A stretch of 64,000 nucleotides of DNA. It comes from Pyxidicoccus xibeiensis. GTDB taxonomy: Bacteria; Myxococcota; Myxococcia; Myxococcales; Myxococcaceae. Below the pieces are notes generated by a model that searched no databases, was not told the DNA's origin, and saw only the letters and a list, made by a program, of their open reading frames with translations. Position 1 is the first letter of the stretch. Each line of letters starts with the position of its first letter. The stretch spans positions 1 to 64,000 of the forward strand of contig NZ_JAJVKV010000017.1 in NCBI RefSeq assembly GCF_024198175.1. The letters are read 5' to 3'. Position numbers and translations under genes: made by a program. Below are positions 49,096 through 57,928 of this stretch, in pieces.

Positions 49096-49563
49096 TTAGC
49101 GCTTCGCCTCCTTCGACTTGCCCTTGCCCGTGTTGGACGTCTTGGCCCCCGGTGTCGGGTCCGTAATCATCCCCACATTGCTGATGCCGGCGCGCTGGGC
49201 CGCCGCCATCACCTCCACCACCACGCCGTACGGCACGTCCCGGTCCGCATGGAGGTAGACCTCCTTGTCGGCCTGGGCCTTGGCGTTGGCGGCCAGCTTC
49301 TCCTGGAGCTCCTCCAGCGCCACCTCGGCGTCGCCGATGTAGACCTTGCGCCCGGCGTCGATGGACAGCACCAGCTTCTTCTCCGTGGCCTCCACCGGCG
49401 CGGCCTTCGTCTCCGGCAGGTTCACCTTGACGCCCTGCTGGATGAGGGGCGCCGTCACCATGAAGATGATGAGCAGCACCAGCATCACGTCCACCATGGG
49501 CGTGACGTTGATTTCGCTCATGGTGGTGCGCCCACCGCCGCGGTTGCCTCCGCCCATTCCCAT
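49096..49563 (-). CDS. tolR: TolR/ExbD-type biopolymer transporter
   Basis: A 155-residue bitopic protein. MSEINVTPMVDVMLVLLIIFM holds the conserved membrane aspartate (TPMVDVMLVLL) that takes protons. The periplasmic domain includes VYLHADRDVPYGVVVEVM. A Gly-rich N-terminus (MGMGGGNRGGGRTT) precedes the conserved start and may not be translated; a downstream ATG at 49521 is the alternative. With TolQ it forms the proton channel. Confidence 0.95.
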   Translation of the reverse strand: MGMGGGNRGGGRTTMSEINVTPMVDVMLVLLIIFMVTAPLIQQGVKVNLPETKAAPVEATEKKLVLSIDAGRKVYIGDAEVALEELQEKLAANAKAQADKEVYLHADRDVPYGVVVEVMAAAQRAGISNVGMITDPTPGAKTSNTGKGKSKEAKR

Positions 49564-49575
49564 GGTCGTCTCCGG

Positions 49576-50286
49576 CTACCGGAAGAAGTGCCGCTTGATG
49601 ATGTTGAGGAAGTCCGCGGAGAAGTTCGCCATCTCCGTGTCGAACACCTTGATGCGGCTGACGAACGAGTTGTAGGCGACCACCGCTGGAATCGCGGCGA
49701 ACAGGCCCGCCGCCGTGGCGAACAGCGCGTTGCCCACCGGCGCGGCCACCGTGGCCAGCGTCGCGTTGCCCTGCTCGGCAATCTGGTTGAACGCGCTGAG
49801 GATGCCGATGACCGTGCCGAACAGGCCCACGAAGGGCGACGCCGCGCCCACCGTGCCCAGGAAGGACACCCGGTTCTCCAACTCCGTAATCTGCGCCGTG
49901 GACGCACGGTTGAGCGCGCGCTCCACGTTTTCGATTCCGCCCAGCCGCTCGGCCATGGCGCCCTCGGCGCCGCCCTCCTTGGCCTGGGCCAGCTTGCTGA
50001 GCTCTTCGTAGCCAGCGCAGAAGACCTTCGACAGCGGCGAGCCGTCGAGCTTCTGGGCCGTCTGGTAGATGGCCTCCAACCGAGAGGCCTTCCAGAAGGT
50101 GTCGAGGAAGGTGAGAGATTGTGCGCGAGCCTTGGAGAGCTGGGTTGCCTTCATGGCGATGAGGGCCCAGGAGGCGACAGAGACGCCCATCAGGAGCAGC
50201 AGGACGGCCAGCTCGATGAAGGACGCATCGCGGATGATCTCCACGTAGTTCATGGCGCCGAGCGCCAGGGGCAGGTGGGGCGTCAT
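49576..50286 (-). CDS. tolQ: TolQ/ExbB-type proton channel
   Basis: A 236-residue protein with three membrane helices: about 15-38 (ELAVLLLLMGVSVASWALIA), about 130-150 (ASPFVGLFGTVIGILSAFN) and 165-195 (VGNALFATAAGLFAAIPAVVAYN). The GTVIGI and VGNALFATAAGL motifs are the family core. It makes the pentameric channel with TolR. The open frame runs to 50337, but ATG 50286 or ATG 50253 (MNYVEIIRDAS) is likelier. First gene of the tol operon. Confidence 0.95.
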   Translation of the reverse strand: MTPHLPLALGAMNYVEIIRDASFIELAVLLLLMGVSVASWALIAMKATQLSKARAQSLTFLDTFWKASRLEAIYQTAQKLDGSPLSKVFCAGYEELSKLAQAKEGGAEGAMAERLGGIENVERALNRASTAQITELENRVSFLGTVGAASPFVGLFGTVIGILSAFNQIAEQGNATLATVAAPVGNALFATAAGLFAAIPAVVAYNSFVSRIKVFDTEMANFSADFLNIIKRHFFR

Positions 50287-50295
50287 GGGGGTCAG

Positions 50296-50324
50296 CGCGT
50301 AACACTCCGAAACAACAGGGTCAA
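50296..50324 (-). promoter_or_regulatory. putative promoter for the tol operon
   Basis: On the minus strand TTGACC (50324-50319), 17 bases, then TACGCG (50301-50296). A start about 7 bases later falls near 50289, within a few bases of ATG 50286. Either the transcript is nearly leaderless or translation begins at 50253. Confidence 0.45.
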
Positions 50325-50446
50325 ACAAAGGGGACACGCCCGGTTGCTTGAAACGGCTTGCCGGTGCGGGTGAATAATTCCCGAGGCTGCTCGTCCGAGG
50401 GGTTGTAACGGGCCGAACACCTCACCACCCCACGAACGGGTCCCCC

Positions 50447-51451
50447 ATGAACTCCCGACTGCTGGTCGCATTCCTCGCCCTGGCGGCGGTCACTCCAGGC
50501 TGTGTCATCCACGACAACTCTCCCGAGTACCCGGGCGACGTGACGTTCCGCTGGACGTTCGGCGGACTGCGCTGCGACGAGGACCGCGACATCAAGGGTG
50601 TGAACATCGTCATCCCCGGCGAGCGCCTCGCGAATGACGGCTTCTATCCCTGCCAGGCCAACGGCTTCGACGGCATCGTCCTCCACGACTTCGTGCCGGG
50701 CGTGTACAGCTTCACCATCGAAGGCGTCAGCTACGGCAACGAGCAGCTCTACCTGGCGAGCGGCACCTTCCGGGTGGACGGCGACGTGACGGTGAGCGTG
50801 GACCTCACGCCGACGGGCAGCCCGCCGTCCTTCGCCTACGTGAGCTGGCTGTTCCCGGCGAACACCTCCAGCCCGAGCCCCAGCTGCACCCAGGCCGGTA
50901 TCACCGCCGTGGAGGTCCGCGTGAATGACGGCGAGTGGGCGCGCTTCGACTGCACCCGGGGCCATGGCGCCAACAGCATCCAGACGCCGTACCTGGAGCC
51001 GGGGGAGCACTCGCTGGAGTTCGTCGCGCTCAACCGGGACGACATGCCCCTGTACTACTACAACGGCCTCATGGTGACGCAGGCCGGTGCTCCCACGTCG
51101 CACACCGCCTCCATGTGGGCCATCGGCGGCGCCTCCATCCGGTGGGACATCGTGGCCGGCGGCTCCACCCTGAGCTGCTCGCAGGCCCGCATCGACGAGG
51201 TCCGCGTCAACTTCCGCGACGTGTTCACCGGCGAGCTGGTGTACGGCATGTTCGGCGACGGGCACGGCTGCAATGACGCTCCGGTGGTGTACGAGTTCCT
51301 GCGTCCGGGCCGCTACCAGGTGGAGATCTACGCCCGGGCCGCGGATGGCCGCGAGTACTGGTCGCCGGAGGAGGGGCCGTTCATCGAGGTGGAGGCCCAC
51401 CGGTTCCCGGGCCCGAACGGCGCGCTGCTGGTCCCCATCTTCCGGCAGTAA
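50447..51451 (+). CDS. lipoprotein, beta-sandwich type
   Basis: A 334-residue predicted lipoprotein: signal MNSRLLVAFLALAAVTPGC with Cys19. The mature part reads as three related beta-sandwich units: VTFRWTFGGLRCDEDRDIKG, then YVSWLFPA...CTQAGITAVEV, then IRWDIVAGGSTLSCSQARIDEV, each followed by a C..G turn and a V.GPY or F.RPGRY segment. Six cysteines pair across units (RCDEDR, YPCQANG, SCTQAG, FDCTRG, SCSQAR, HGCNDAP). Divergent from tol, with a terminator after. I do not recognise the family; three repeats of about 100 residues point to a surface protein. Confidence 0.82.
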   Translation: MNSRLLVAFLALAAVTPGCVIHDNSPEYPGDVTFRWTFGGLRCDEDRDIKGVNIVIPGERLANDGFYPCQANGFDGIVLHDFVPGVYSFTIEGVSYGNEQLYLASGTFRVDGDVTVSVDLTPTGSPPSFAYVSWLFPANTSSPSPSCTQAGITAVEVRVNDGEWARFDCTRGHGANSIQTPYLEPGEHSLEFVALNRDDMPLYYYNGLMVTQAGAPTSHTASMWAIGGASIRWDIVAGGSTLSCSQARIDEVRVNFRDVFTGELVYGMFGDGHGCNDAPVVYEFLRPGRYQVEIYARAADGREYWSPEEGPFIEVEAHRFPGPNGALLVPIFRQ

Positions 51452-51480
51452 AAACGCCTGCCCGGTCGTGAGGTGAACGG

Positions 51481-51510
51481 AGGGTCGGAGCGCAAGGCTC
51501 CGGCCCTTCG
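51481..51510 (+). terminator. terminator after the lipoprotein gene
   Basis: AGGGTCGGAGC and GCTCCGGCCCT pair over 11 positions with one T-G wobble and a GCAAG loop, followed by TTCGT. It begins 30 bases after the stop and 55 before murI. Confidence 0.65.
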
Positions 51511-51564
51511 TCGCGTCTGGGGGGCCGGCGGGCGTTGGCATCAAACGTGATAGGGACACTGTCC

Positions 51565-52380
51565 ATGCGGCAAAGCAGCCACAGCCCCATCGGGGTGTTC
51601 GACTCGGGTGTCGGGGGCCTCACGGTCCTCAAGGCGCTCATGGCCCACCTCCCCCACGAGAGCACGGTGTACCTGGGGGACACGGCGCGGGTGCCCTACG
51701 GCACGAAGTCCGGCGAGGTGGTGACGCGCTACTCCCTGAAGAACGCGGAGTTCCTCGTGGAGCGCGGCATCAAGCTGCTGGTGGTGGCCTGCAACACCGC
51801 CACCGCGGTGGCGCTGCCGGCGCTGGAGGCGGCGCTGCCCATTCCGGTGGTGGGCGTCATCGCCCCCGGCGCGAGGGCGGCCCTGGCGCGCACCCGGGGC
51901 GGCGGGGTGGGCGTCATCGCCACCCCCGGCACCATCCGCTCGGGGGCCTACCAGCGCGCGCTGGAGGCCGCGGACCCGCGGGTGCGGGTGAAGGCCCGCG
52001 CCTGCCCGCTCTTCGTGCCGCTGGCGGAGGAGGGGTGGACCACCGGGGACGTGCCCTTCCTGGTGGCGCGCGAGTACCTGACGGAGTTCGCCCGCGACGG
52101 CGTGGACACGCTGGTGCTGGGCTGCACCCACTACCCGCTGCTCAAGGGCGTCATCGCGGAGGTGGTGGGGCCGAAGGTGACGCTGGTGGACTCGGCGGAG
52201 GCCACGGCGGAGGCGGTGGCGGCGCTGCTCGCGGAGCGCGGCGGGCTGGCGCTCGCGGGCCAGGCGGCGCCGTCTCACGCGTACTACGTCACCGACGTGC
52301 CGGAGCGCTTCGCCGAGGTGGGAGCGCGCTTCCTCGGCCGGCCCATCCCCGCCGCCGAGCAGGTGGACCTGACGTTCTGA
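51565..52380 (+). CDS. murI: glutamate racemase
   Basis: A 271-residue cofactor-independent racemase making D-glutamate for peptidoglycan. N-terminal PIGVFDSGVGGLTVLKALM and the YLGDTARVPYGTKS loop are typical. The catalytic cysteines are in VACNTATAVALPAL (about 76) and LGCTHYPLLKG (about 187). The ATG at 51565 is chosen over an upstream start. It is convergent with carF across an extended hairpin region. Confidence 0.97.
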   Translation: MRQSSHSPIGVFDSGVGGLTVLKALMAHLPHESTVYLGDTARVPYGTKSGEVVTRYSLKNAEFLVERGIKLLVVACNTATAVALPALEAALPIPVVGVIAPGARAALARTRGGGVGVIATPGTIRSGAYQRALEAADPRVRVKARACPLFVPLAEEGWTTGDVPFLVAREYLTEFARDGVDTLVLGCTHYPLLKGVIAEVVGPKVTLVDSAEATAEAVAALLAERGGLALAGQAAPSHAYYVTDVPERFAEVGARFLGRPIPAAEQVDLTF

Positions 52381-52398
52381 CGGACTGACGTGAAGGGG

Positions 52399-52466
52399 CG
52401 GGACGCCGCCGGGCGCCGGACGGGCCGTGAAGCACGGCCCCGGGCCCTGGCGGGCGTCCCCCGCGC
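52399..52466. terminator. bidirectional hairpin between murI and carF
   Basis: An inner perfect stem GGGCCGTG / CACGGCCC (52422-52429 and 52433-52440, loop AAG) lies inside an outer pair GGGACGCC (about 52400-52407) with GGCGTCCC (about 52463 region). The nested repeat falls in the 93-bp gap of two convergent genes, where a two-way terminator is expected. Confidence 0.55.
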
Positions 52467-52473
52467 CCGTGGC

Positions 52474-53331
52474 TCAGGCCGACGGGCGGGTGGAGACGGG
52501 CGCGGCTTCCTCGGCGCTGGTGGCCTTGGTGAGCAGCTCCTTGGCGGCCTGGACCATGGGCGCCTCGGTGGAGACCTGCACCGCCACCAGGGCGCGGGCG
52601 GCCTCGTCGCCGATGTCGTCCTGGCGCGGCAGCAGGCCGGTGGCCCAGGTGATGAGGCGCTCCGACAGCGGGAAGAAGTGAACCACCTGCAGCGGCCAGT
52701 TCAGCCAGCCCACGGTGATGCAGTAGTACTTGTTGTACGGCGCCGTGTGGTGGATGCGGTGGTGGTCCGGCGGCAGGATGAGGTGCACGCGCTGCAGGAA
52801 GCCGATGAGCGCGGGCGGCGAGTCCATGTGCGACCACTTGTGGAACTGGTTGGTCGCCATCACCCAGAAGATCATCGCGCCCAGGAAGGACGAGGCGAAC
52901 ACCCAGCCCGGGCCGCCCATGGGCATGGCCACGGCCATGATGGCCACGGGGATGGAGATGAGGCAGTTGTTCCCGTTGGTCTCCACGAAGTCGTGGCGGG
53001 TGATGGCCTTCTCGTCCACATGGTGCTCGCGGAAGGGCCGGATGAAGGCCTTGCCCAGGATGGGCATCTCCGTGGAGCCCCAGGTGTCCCCCAGCCAGTG
53101 GACGAAGCCGGACACGAAGTCCGCGGCGAGGTAGCCCAGCAGCACCGCGCTCAGGAGCAGCCAGGTGCCGGCATGGGGGTTGCCCCACAGCCGGTACACC
53201 AGCGCCAGCTCCAGTGAGACGAAGGCGACGATGGAGCTGATCTCCATCGCGCGGATGGCGGGCGAATAGCCCTGAGCCAGCACCTGGGCGTCCTGCTGGC
53301 GCACCTTGTTCTTGATCTCGTTTTTCTTCAT
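52474..53331 (-). CDS. carF: plasmanylethanolamine desaturase CarF (TMEM189-type)
   Basis: A 285-residue membrane enzyme that makes the vinyl-ether bond of plasmalogens. Membrane helices lie near 25-50, 55-75 and 125-165. The many conserved histidines are in FVHWLGDTWG, FREHHVDEKAITRHDFVETN, NQFHKWSHMDSPP and DHHRIHHTAPYN, as expected for a di-iron desaturase. In M. xanthus CarF is needed for the blue-light/singlet-oxygen carotenoid response and is the bacterial counterpart of human PEDS1. A few C-terminal residues extend beyond the family. Start ATG at 53331. Alone on this strand. Confidence 0.93.
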   Translation of the reverse strand: MKKNEIKNKVRQQDAQVLAQGYSPAIRAMEISSIVAFVSLELALVYRLWGNPHAGTWLLLSAVLLGYLAADFVSGFVHWLGDTWGSTEMPILGKAFIRPFREHHVDEKAITRHDFVETNGNNCLISIPVAIMAVAMPMGGPGWVFASSFLGAMIFWVMATNQFHKWSHMDSPPALIGFLQRVHLILPPDHHRIHHTAPYNKYYCITVGWLNWPLQVVHFFPLSERLITWATGLLPRQDDIGDEAARALVAVQVSTEAPMVQAAKELLTKATSAEEAAPVSTRPSA

Positions 53332-53600
53332 CCGTGGAGTCCTGGACGTCGGCGGCGTTGAGCACCACTCACGTCAGCCAGTACGTACCCCAGCCTGTTT
53401 CGGCTTTTCAACGTTGCGGGCCAGGAACGCGAGGGCCTGCACGGCCGGTGGCTTCAGGACGGGTCCGGAAGCGGCCGGGCAGCGGCCGGGGAACGCCTGC
53501 TTCGCGCCCGGAGGGCAGGCGCGCTGACGCAAGAGCGAACCCGCGGTGACGGCTTCCTTGTGTCATGGGGACCCGACTGGTACGTTCCGGGCCCTCGGCG

Positions 53601-54161
<561 letters not shown>

Positions 54162-54173
54162 CCTTGCCGTGAC

Positions 54174-54211
54174 GCCGGGCACCCGGGCGCGCCTTCCCGC
54201 GCCCGCCCGGC
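54174..54211 (+). terminator. large hairpin after romY
   Basis: GCCGGGC-ACCC-GGGCGCG pairs with CGCGCCC-GCCCGGC: two 7-bp stems around a four-base bulge, with loop CCTTCC. It begins 13 bases past the romY stop. There is no U-run, so termination would be weak or factor-assisted. Confidence 0.5.
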
Positions 54212-54335
54212 TCCAGCCCCGGACAGCCCCTGGCCGCGTTCGCGCACCCGCGTGGACAGCCCGCATCCGGCCTTCCAGGGCATGGGTCCGCCTTGCCAGA
54301 CGTTCGGTGAGAGCGCGGGAGGCCTGGCAGGGATG

Positions 54336-54341
54336 AAGGAG
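54336..54341 (+). promoter_or_regulatory. ribosome binding site that fixes the PYP start
   Basis: AAGGAG, six bases before the ATG at 54348. It chooses this ATG over the one at 54333 and gives a protein of 125 residues, the length of the first characterised PYP. Confidence 0.65.
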
Positions 54342-54347
54342 CGACTC

Positions 54348-54725
54348 ATGGATGCGGACTCCCTCACCGGCGAGCGGCTGCGCGCGATGTCGGCCGAGGA
54401 GTTCGACCGGCTGCCGTTCGGAGCCATCAAGCTGGATGGGGAAGGTCGGGTGGTGGCCTACAACGCGGCCGAGGCGGCGGTGGCCCGGCGGACGGCGCAG
54501 GCCACGGTGGGCCGGCGCTTCTTCGAGGAGATTGCCCCGTGCACCAACGTGGCGGCCTTCCGGGGCCGGCTGGACGCCCTGGTGGCGCGCGGCGAGGACG
54601 CGACGGAGCGCTTCGACTTCCGGTTCAACTTCCCCTGGGGCTCGCGCGAGGTGCGCATCCGGCTGATGGTGCTGCACGACGGGGCCCGCTGGGTGTTCGT
54701 CACCGCCCTCAACAGCCTCGGCTGA
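54348..54725 (+). CDS. photoactive yellow protein homologue
   Basis: A 125-residue single PAS-fold protein. The PYP core LPFGAIKLDGEGRVVAYNAAE (about 22-42) is followed by the chromophore region FFEEIAPCTNVAAFRG. Chromophore residues are kept: Tyr38 and Glu42 (Tyr42/Glu46 in Halorhodospira PYP), Arg48, and Cys65, which carries the coumaroyl group. One change is Ala46 in place of Thr50. The C-terminal GARWVFVTALN matches the family's YWVFVKRV. Same strand as romY, near carF. No tyrosine ammonia-lyase or coumaroyl ligase lies in the window, so chromophore supply must come from elsewhere. Confidence 0.87.
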   Translation: MDADSLTGERLRAMSAEEFDRLPFGAIKLDGEGRVVAYNAAEAAVARRTAQATVGRRFFEEIAPCTNVAAFRGRLDALVARGEDATERFDFRFNFPWGSREVRIRLMVLHDGARWVFVTALNSLG

Positions 54726-54740
54726 GCGTCCGGGCGCCGC

Positions 54741-56213
54741 TCAGGGCAGCACCCACCGCACCCACAGCGGCCCGTAGACGGTGAGCAGCCCGGCGGCCAG
54801 CACGTCCAGCAGCACTCCGGCCTTCATCATCACCGGCAGGCGCACATAGCCGCTGCCGAAGACGATGGCATTGGGCGGCGTGCCGGCGGGCAGGGCGAAG
54901 TCACACGAGGACGCGAAGGTGCTCACCGCCAGCAGCGGCCGTGTGCCGGGCAGCACGTTGAGCATGACATTCACGGTGGCGGTGTTGGAGGCGATGGCCG
55001 ACAGCAGGATGGTGGTGCCGGCCACCACGCCGTACTGGGCGAGCGCGGGCAGCGACTCCAGACCGGACAGGCGGGTGATGAGCCAGGCGGACAGGCCGCT
55101 CGCTTCGATTCCGGCCGCCAGCGCGAAGCCTCCGCCCAGCAGCAGCAGCGTGTCCCAGGGCACCCGGCGCAGCGCGGCCAGTGACAGCCGGCCCGCGGCG
55201 AAGAGCACCAGCGCCCCCACCACGGCCACCGTCGCCTCGTAGTGCTTGCCTCCCAGCTTGAAGCCGTCGAAGGCGCTCGCCACCAGGGGGGCGAGCAGGG
55301 GGCGCAGCAAATCACCCGCAATCCAGAGCACCGCCGCCACGAGGAACACCGCGCCCACCACGCGCTCCCCCGCGGACAGGCGGCCCAGCCCGGCCAGCTC
55401 CCGGGCGATGACGTCGCCGCCCTGGCCGGGGCCCATCGCGTCCTTGCGCCCCCAGCGCCACAGCACCAGCCAGATAAGTGGGACGAAGAGGAGGACGAAG
55501 GGGAGGGCGGCGGCCATGTACTCCAGGAAGCCCACGTCGCTGCCCAGCCGCCGCGACACCACGCCCGCGAAGACGGAGTTGGTGGGCGAGCCAATCTTGG
55601 TCCCGATGCCACCCACGTTGGCGCCGTACGCCACCGACAGCATCAGCGCCGCGCCGAAGTGCTCCAGCCGGCGGCCCTCCGTCGCCTCGAGCTGGGCGAT
55701 GAGGGCCATGCCGATGGGGACCATCATCACCGCGGTCGCGGTGTTGGAAATCCAGAGCGACACGGCGGCGGTGGCCACCAGCATGCCGAGCAGCAGGCGC
55801 CGGGGCCCGGTGCCGATGGCGCGCATGATGAGCAGGGCGATGCGCCGGTGCAGGCCCCACTGCTCCAGCGCGGCGCCCAGGGCCATGCCGCCCATGAAGA
55901 GGAAGATGTACGGGTCCACGAAGGGCTGCGCGGAGCGGCCCACCGCCACCAGCACGCCGCCGTCCCCGAAGACGCCCAGGGCGGGGAAGAGCACCAGGGG
56001 CAAGAGGGCCGTCCAGCCCATGGGGAAGGCCTCGGTGAACCACCAGAGGGCCATCCAGGCCGCGACGGCGGCGGCCGCGGCGGGGCGGTGGCCCATGCCG
56101 GGGATGGCGTGCAGGCCGGAGGGGACGAAGTACACGAGCGCGGCCACGGCCGGCCCCGCGAAGCGCCCCACCCACTGTCCCGTTGTCGTGCGCGGCGTGG
56201 CCCGCTGGCTCAT
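54741..56213 (-). CDS. DASS-family (SLC13-like) anion transporter
   Basis: A 490-residue membrane protein of the divalent anion:sodium symporter family, with about 11 helices and two inverted repeats. The Na+/substrate motifs are ISNTATAVMMVPIG (about 155) and AIASNTATVNVMLNV (about 400). Likely substrates are dicarboxylates such as succinate or malate, or sulfate; the sequence does not say which. GAGGGG precedes ATG 56213. It is divergent from ftsE by 120 bp. An in-frame extension upstream is not supported. Confidence 0.9.
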   Translation of the reverse strand: MSQRATPRTTTGQWVGRFAGPAVAALVYFVPSGLHAIPGMGHRPAAAAAVAAWMALWWFTEAFPMGWTALLPLVLFPALGVFGDGGVLVAVGRSAQPFVDPYIFLFMGGMALGAALEQWGLHRRIALLIMRAIGTGPRRLLLGMLVATAAVSLWISNTATAVMMVPIGMALIAQLEATEGRRLEHFGAALMLSVAYGANVGGIGTKIGSPTNSVFAGVVSRRLGSDVGFLEYMAAALPFVLLFVPLIWLVLWRWGRKDAMGPGQGGDVIARELAGLGRLSAGERVVGAVFLVAAVLWIAGDLLRPLLAPLVASAFDGFKLGGKHYEATVAVVGALVLFAAGRLSLAALRRVPWDTLLLLGGGFALAAGIEASGLSAWLITRLSGLESLPALAQYGVVAGTTILLSAIASNTATVNVMLNVLPGTRPLLAVSTFASSCDFALPAGTPPNAIVFGSGYVRLPVMMKAGVLLDVLAAGLLTVYGPLWVRWVLP

Positions 56214-56333
56214 GCCCCTCCACCGTCGCACAGGTGGCGCCACGGGTGGGAGGGGAAAGCCCGCCCACTCGCCGGGCGTGCGTGGGGCACCCGCGCCGGG
56301 CCGTGGTAGGTTGGCCGCCTCCCGCGCGCCGCC

Positions 56334-57029
56334 ATGATTCAGTTCTTCCACGTGTACAAGGCGTACCCCGGCGACCCGCCGGTGCTGTCGGACATCAACC
56401 TCAACGTGGAGAAGGGCGAGTTCGTCTTCCTCACCGGCCCTTCCGGCGCGGGGAAGACGACGCTGCTCAAGCTCATCTTCTGCGCGGAGAAGGCCACCAA
56501 GGGGCAGATCCTGGTGGGCGGCCGCAACATCGCCCGCATCCGCGAGTCCGCCGTGCCGTACCTGCGGCGCAACATCGGCGTCGTGTTCCAGGACTTCAAG
56601 CTGCTGCCGCACCGGACGGTGGAGGACAACGTGTCCTTCACGCTGGACGTGCTGGGCGTGCCGCGCGCCGAGGCCCGCGAGAAGGTCCGCCGCATGCTCA
56701 AGCTGGTGGGCCTGGAGCACAAGGCGGACTCGTTCCCCCTGCGCCTGTCGGGTGGGGAGCAGCAGCGCGTGGTGATTGCGCGCGCGCTGGTGAACGACCC
56801 CACCATCCTGCTCGCGGACGAGCCCACCGGAAACCTGGACCCGGCGCTCACGGTGGAAATCATGGACCTGCTCAGCCAGGTCAACGTGCGCGGCACCACG
56901 GTGATGGTGGCCACGCACGACGCCACGCTGCTGGCGCGCTACCAGAAGCGCACGGTGCGGCTGGAGCGCGGGCAGATTGTGTCCGACGAGGACGGCGTCA
57001 AGGCGGCGCGGCGGATGGTGGCCGGATGA
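56334..57029 (+). CDS. ftsE: cell-division ATPase FtsE
   Basis: A 231-residue ABC ATPase. Walker A GPSGAGKTT (about 36-44), Q-loop VFQDFKLLP, signature LSGGEQQR, Walker B ILLADEPTGNLDP and H-loop ATHDATLL. It powers FtsX, which activates peptidoglycan hydrolases at the division septum. Overlaps ftsX by four bases. No ribosome site is evident. Confidence 0.96.
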   Translation: MIQFFHVYKAYPGDPPVLSDINLNVEKGEFVFLTGPSGAGKTTLLKLIFCAEKATKGQILVGGRNIARIRESAVPYLRRNIGVVFQDFKLLPHRTVEDNVSFTLDVLGVPRAEAREKVRRMLKLVGLEHKADSFPLRLSGGEQQRVVIARALVNDPTILLADEPTGNLDPALTVEIMDLLSQVNVRGTTVMVATHDATLLARYQKRTVRLERGQIVSDEDGVKAARRMVAG

Positions 57030-57928
57030 GCGTGGCGGCGAAGACGGCGTACTTCTGGCGCTCGGCGGCGGTGGGGCTGCGGCACTCGCCCTTCGTGCAC
57101 TTCATCGCGGTGACGACCATCGCCATCGCCCTGTTCTCCGCGGGCATGGCCCGGGGCGCCGCGCGCGTGCTGGACAACCTGCTGGCCTCGCTGGGCGGTG
57201 AGGTGGAGGTCACCGTCTACCTCGCCCCCGAGCTGGGTGAGGACGAGGTGCACGGCGTGCGCACCCGCGTGGAGGAGCTCAGCCGCGGAGACGTGACGCT
57301 GGTGCCTCCGGACGCGGCGCTGTCGCGGCTGCGCACCGAGCTGGGGGATTTGGGCGACGCGCTGGCGGAGCTGCCGGAGAACCCGCTGCCCGCGTCGCTG
57401 GAGCTGCGCGTGCCTCCGGAGACGCGCAACCCGGCGGCGCTCCAGGCACTGGCGAGGGAGCTGCGCGGGCAGCCGGGCGTGGCGGGCGTGGACTACGGCG
57501 AGGCAGCGGTGGAGCGCCTGTCGGCCATCGCCCGGGCGCTGCGCTTCGGCTCGCTGGTGGCCTTCGCGGTGGTGCTGGGCGCCACCATCATCATCGTCGC
57601 GGCCACGCTCCAGCTCGCCATCTACGCGCGCCGGGGGGAAATCGAAATCCAGAAGCTCGTCGGCGCCACGGACCGCTTCGTCAAGGCGCCCTTCCTCCTG
57701 GAGGGCCTGCTGCAGGGGTTGCTGGGCGCGGGCGTGGCGCTGCTGGGGCTGTGGGCCTTCGGGCACGTGCTGGGGCCCACGCTGGGCTCGCTCTTCGCCT
57801 TCCTGCTGGGACCGGGCGTGGCGGGGCCGTGGGTGGAGCCGCGCCTGGTGCTGGAGCTGGTGGGCGCCGGGTGTGGCCTGGGCCTGGGAGGCAGCTTCGT
57901 CGCGGTGGGGCGCTTCCTGCGGGTATGA
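57026..57928 (+). CDS. ftsX: cell-division permease-like protein FtsX
   Basis: A 300-residue protein with four membrane helices: about 25-48, then three in the C-terminal 120 residues (LRFGSLVAFAVVLGATIIIVAATLQL and others). A large extracytoplasmic loop (about 50-170) receives or moves EnvC. The family signature GEIEIQKLVGATDRFVKAPFL is clear. Start ATG overlaps the ftsE stop. It transmits ATPase motion to the periplasmic activator. Confidence 0.95.
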   Translation: MSVAAKTAYFWRSAAVGLRHSPFVHFIAVTTIAIALFSAGMARGAARVLDNLLASLGGEVEVTVYLAPELGEDEVHGVRTRVEELSRGDVTLVPPDAALSRLRTELGDLGDALAELPENPLPASLELRVPPETRNPAALQALARELRGQPGVAGVDYGEAAVERLSAIARALRFGSLVAFAVVLGATIIIVAATLQLAIYARRGEIEIQKLVGATDRFVKAPFLLEGLLQGLLGAGVALLGLWAFGHVLGPTLGSLFAFLLGPGVAGPWVEPRLVLELVGAGCGLGLGGSFVAVGRFLRV

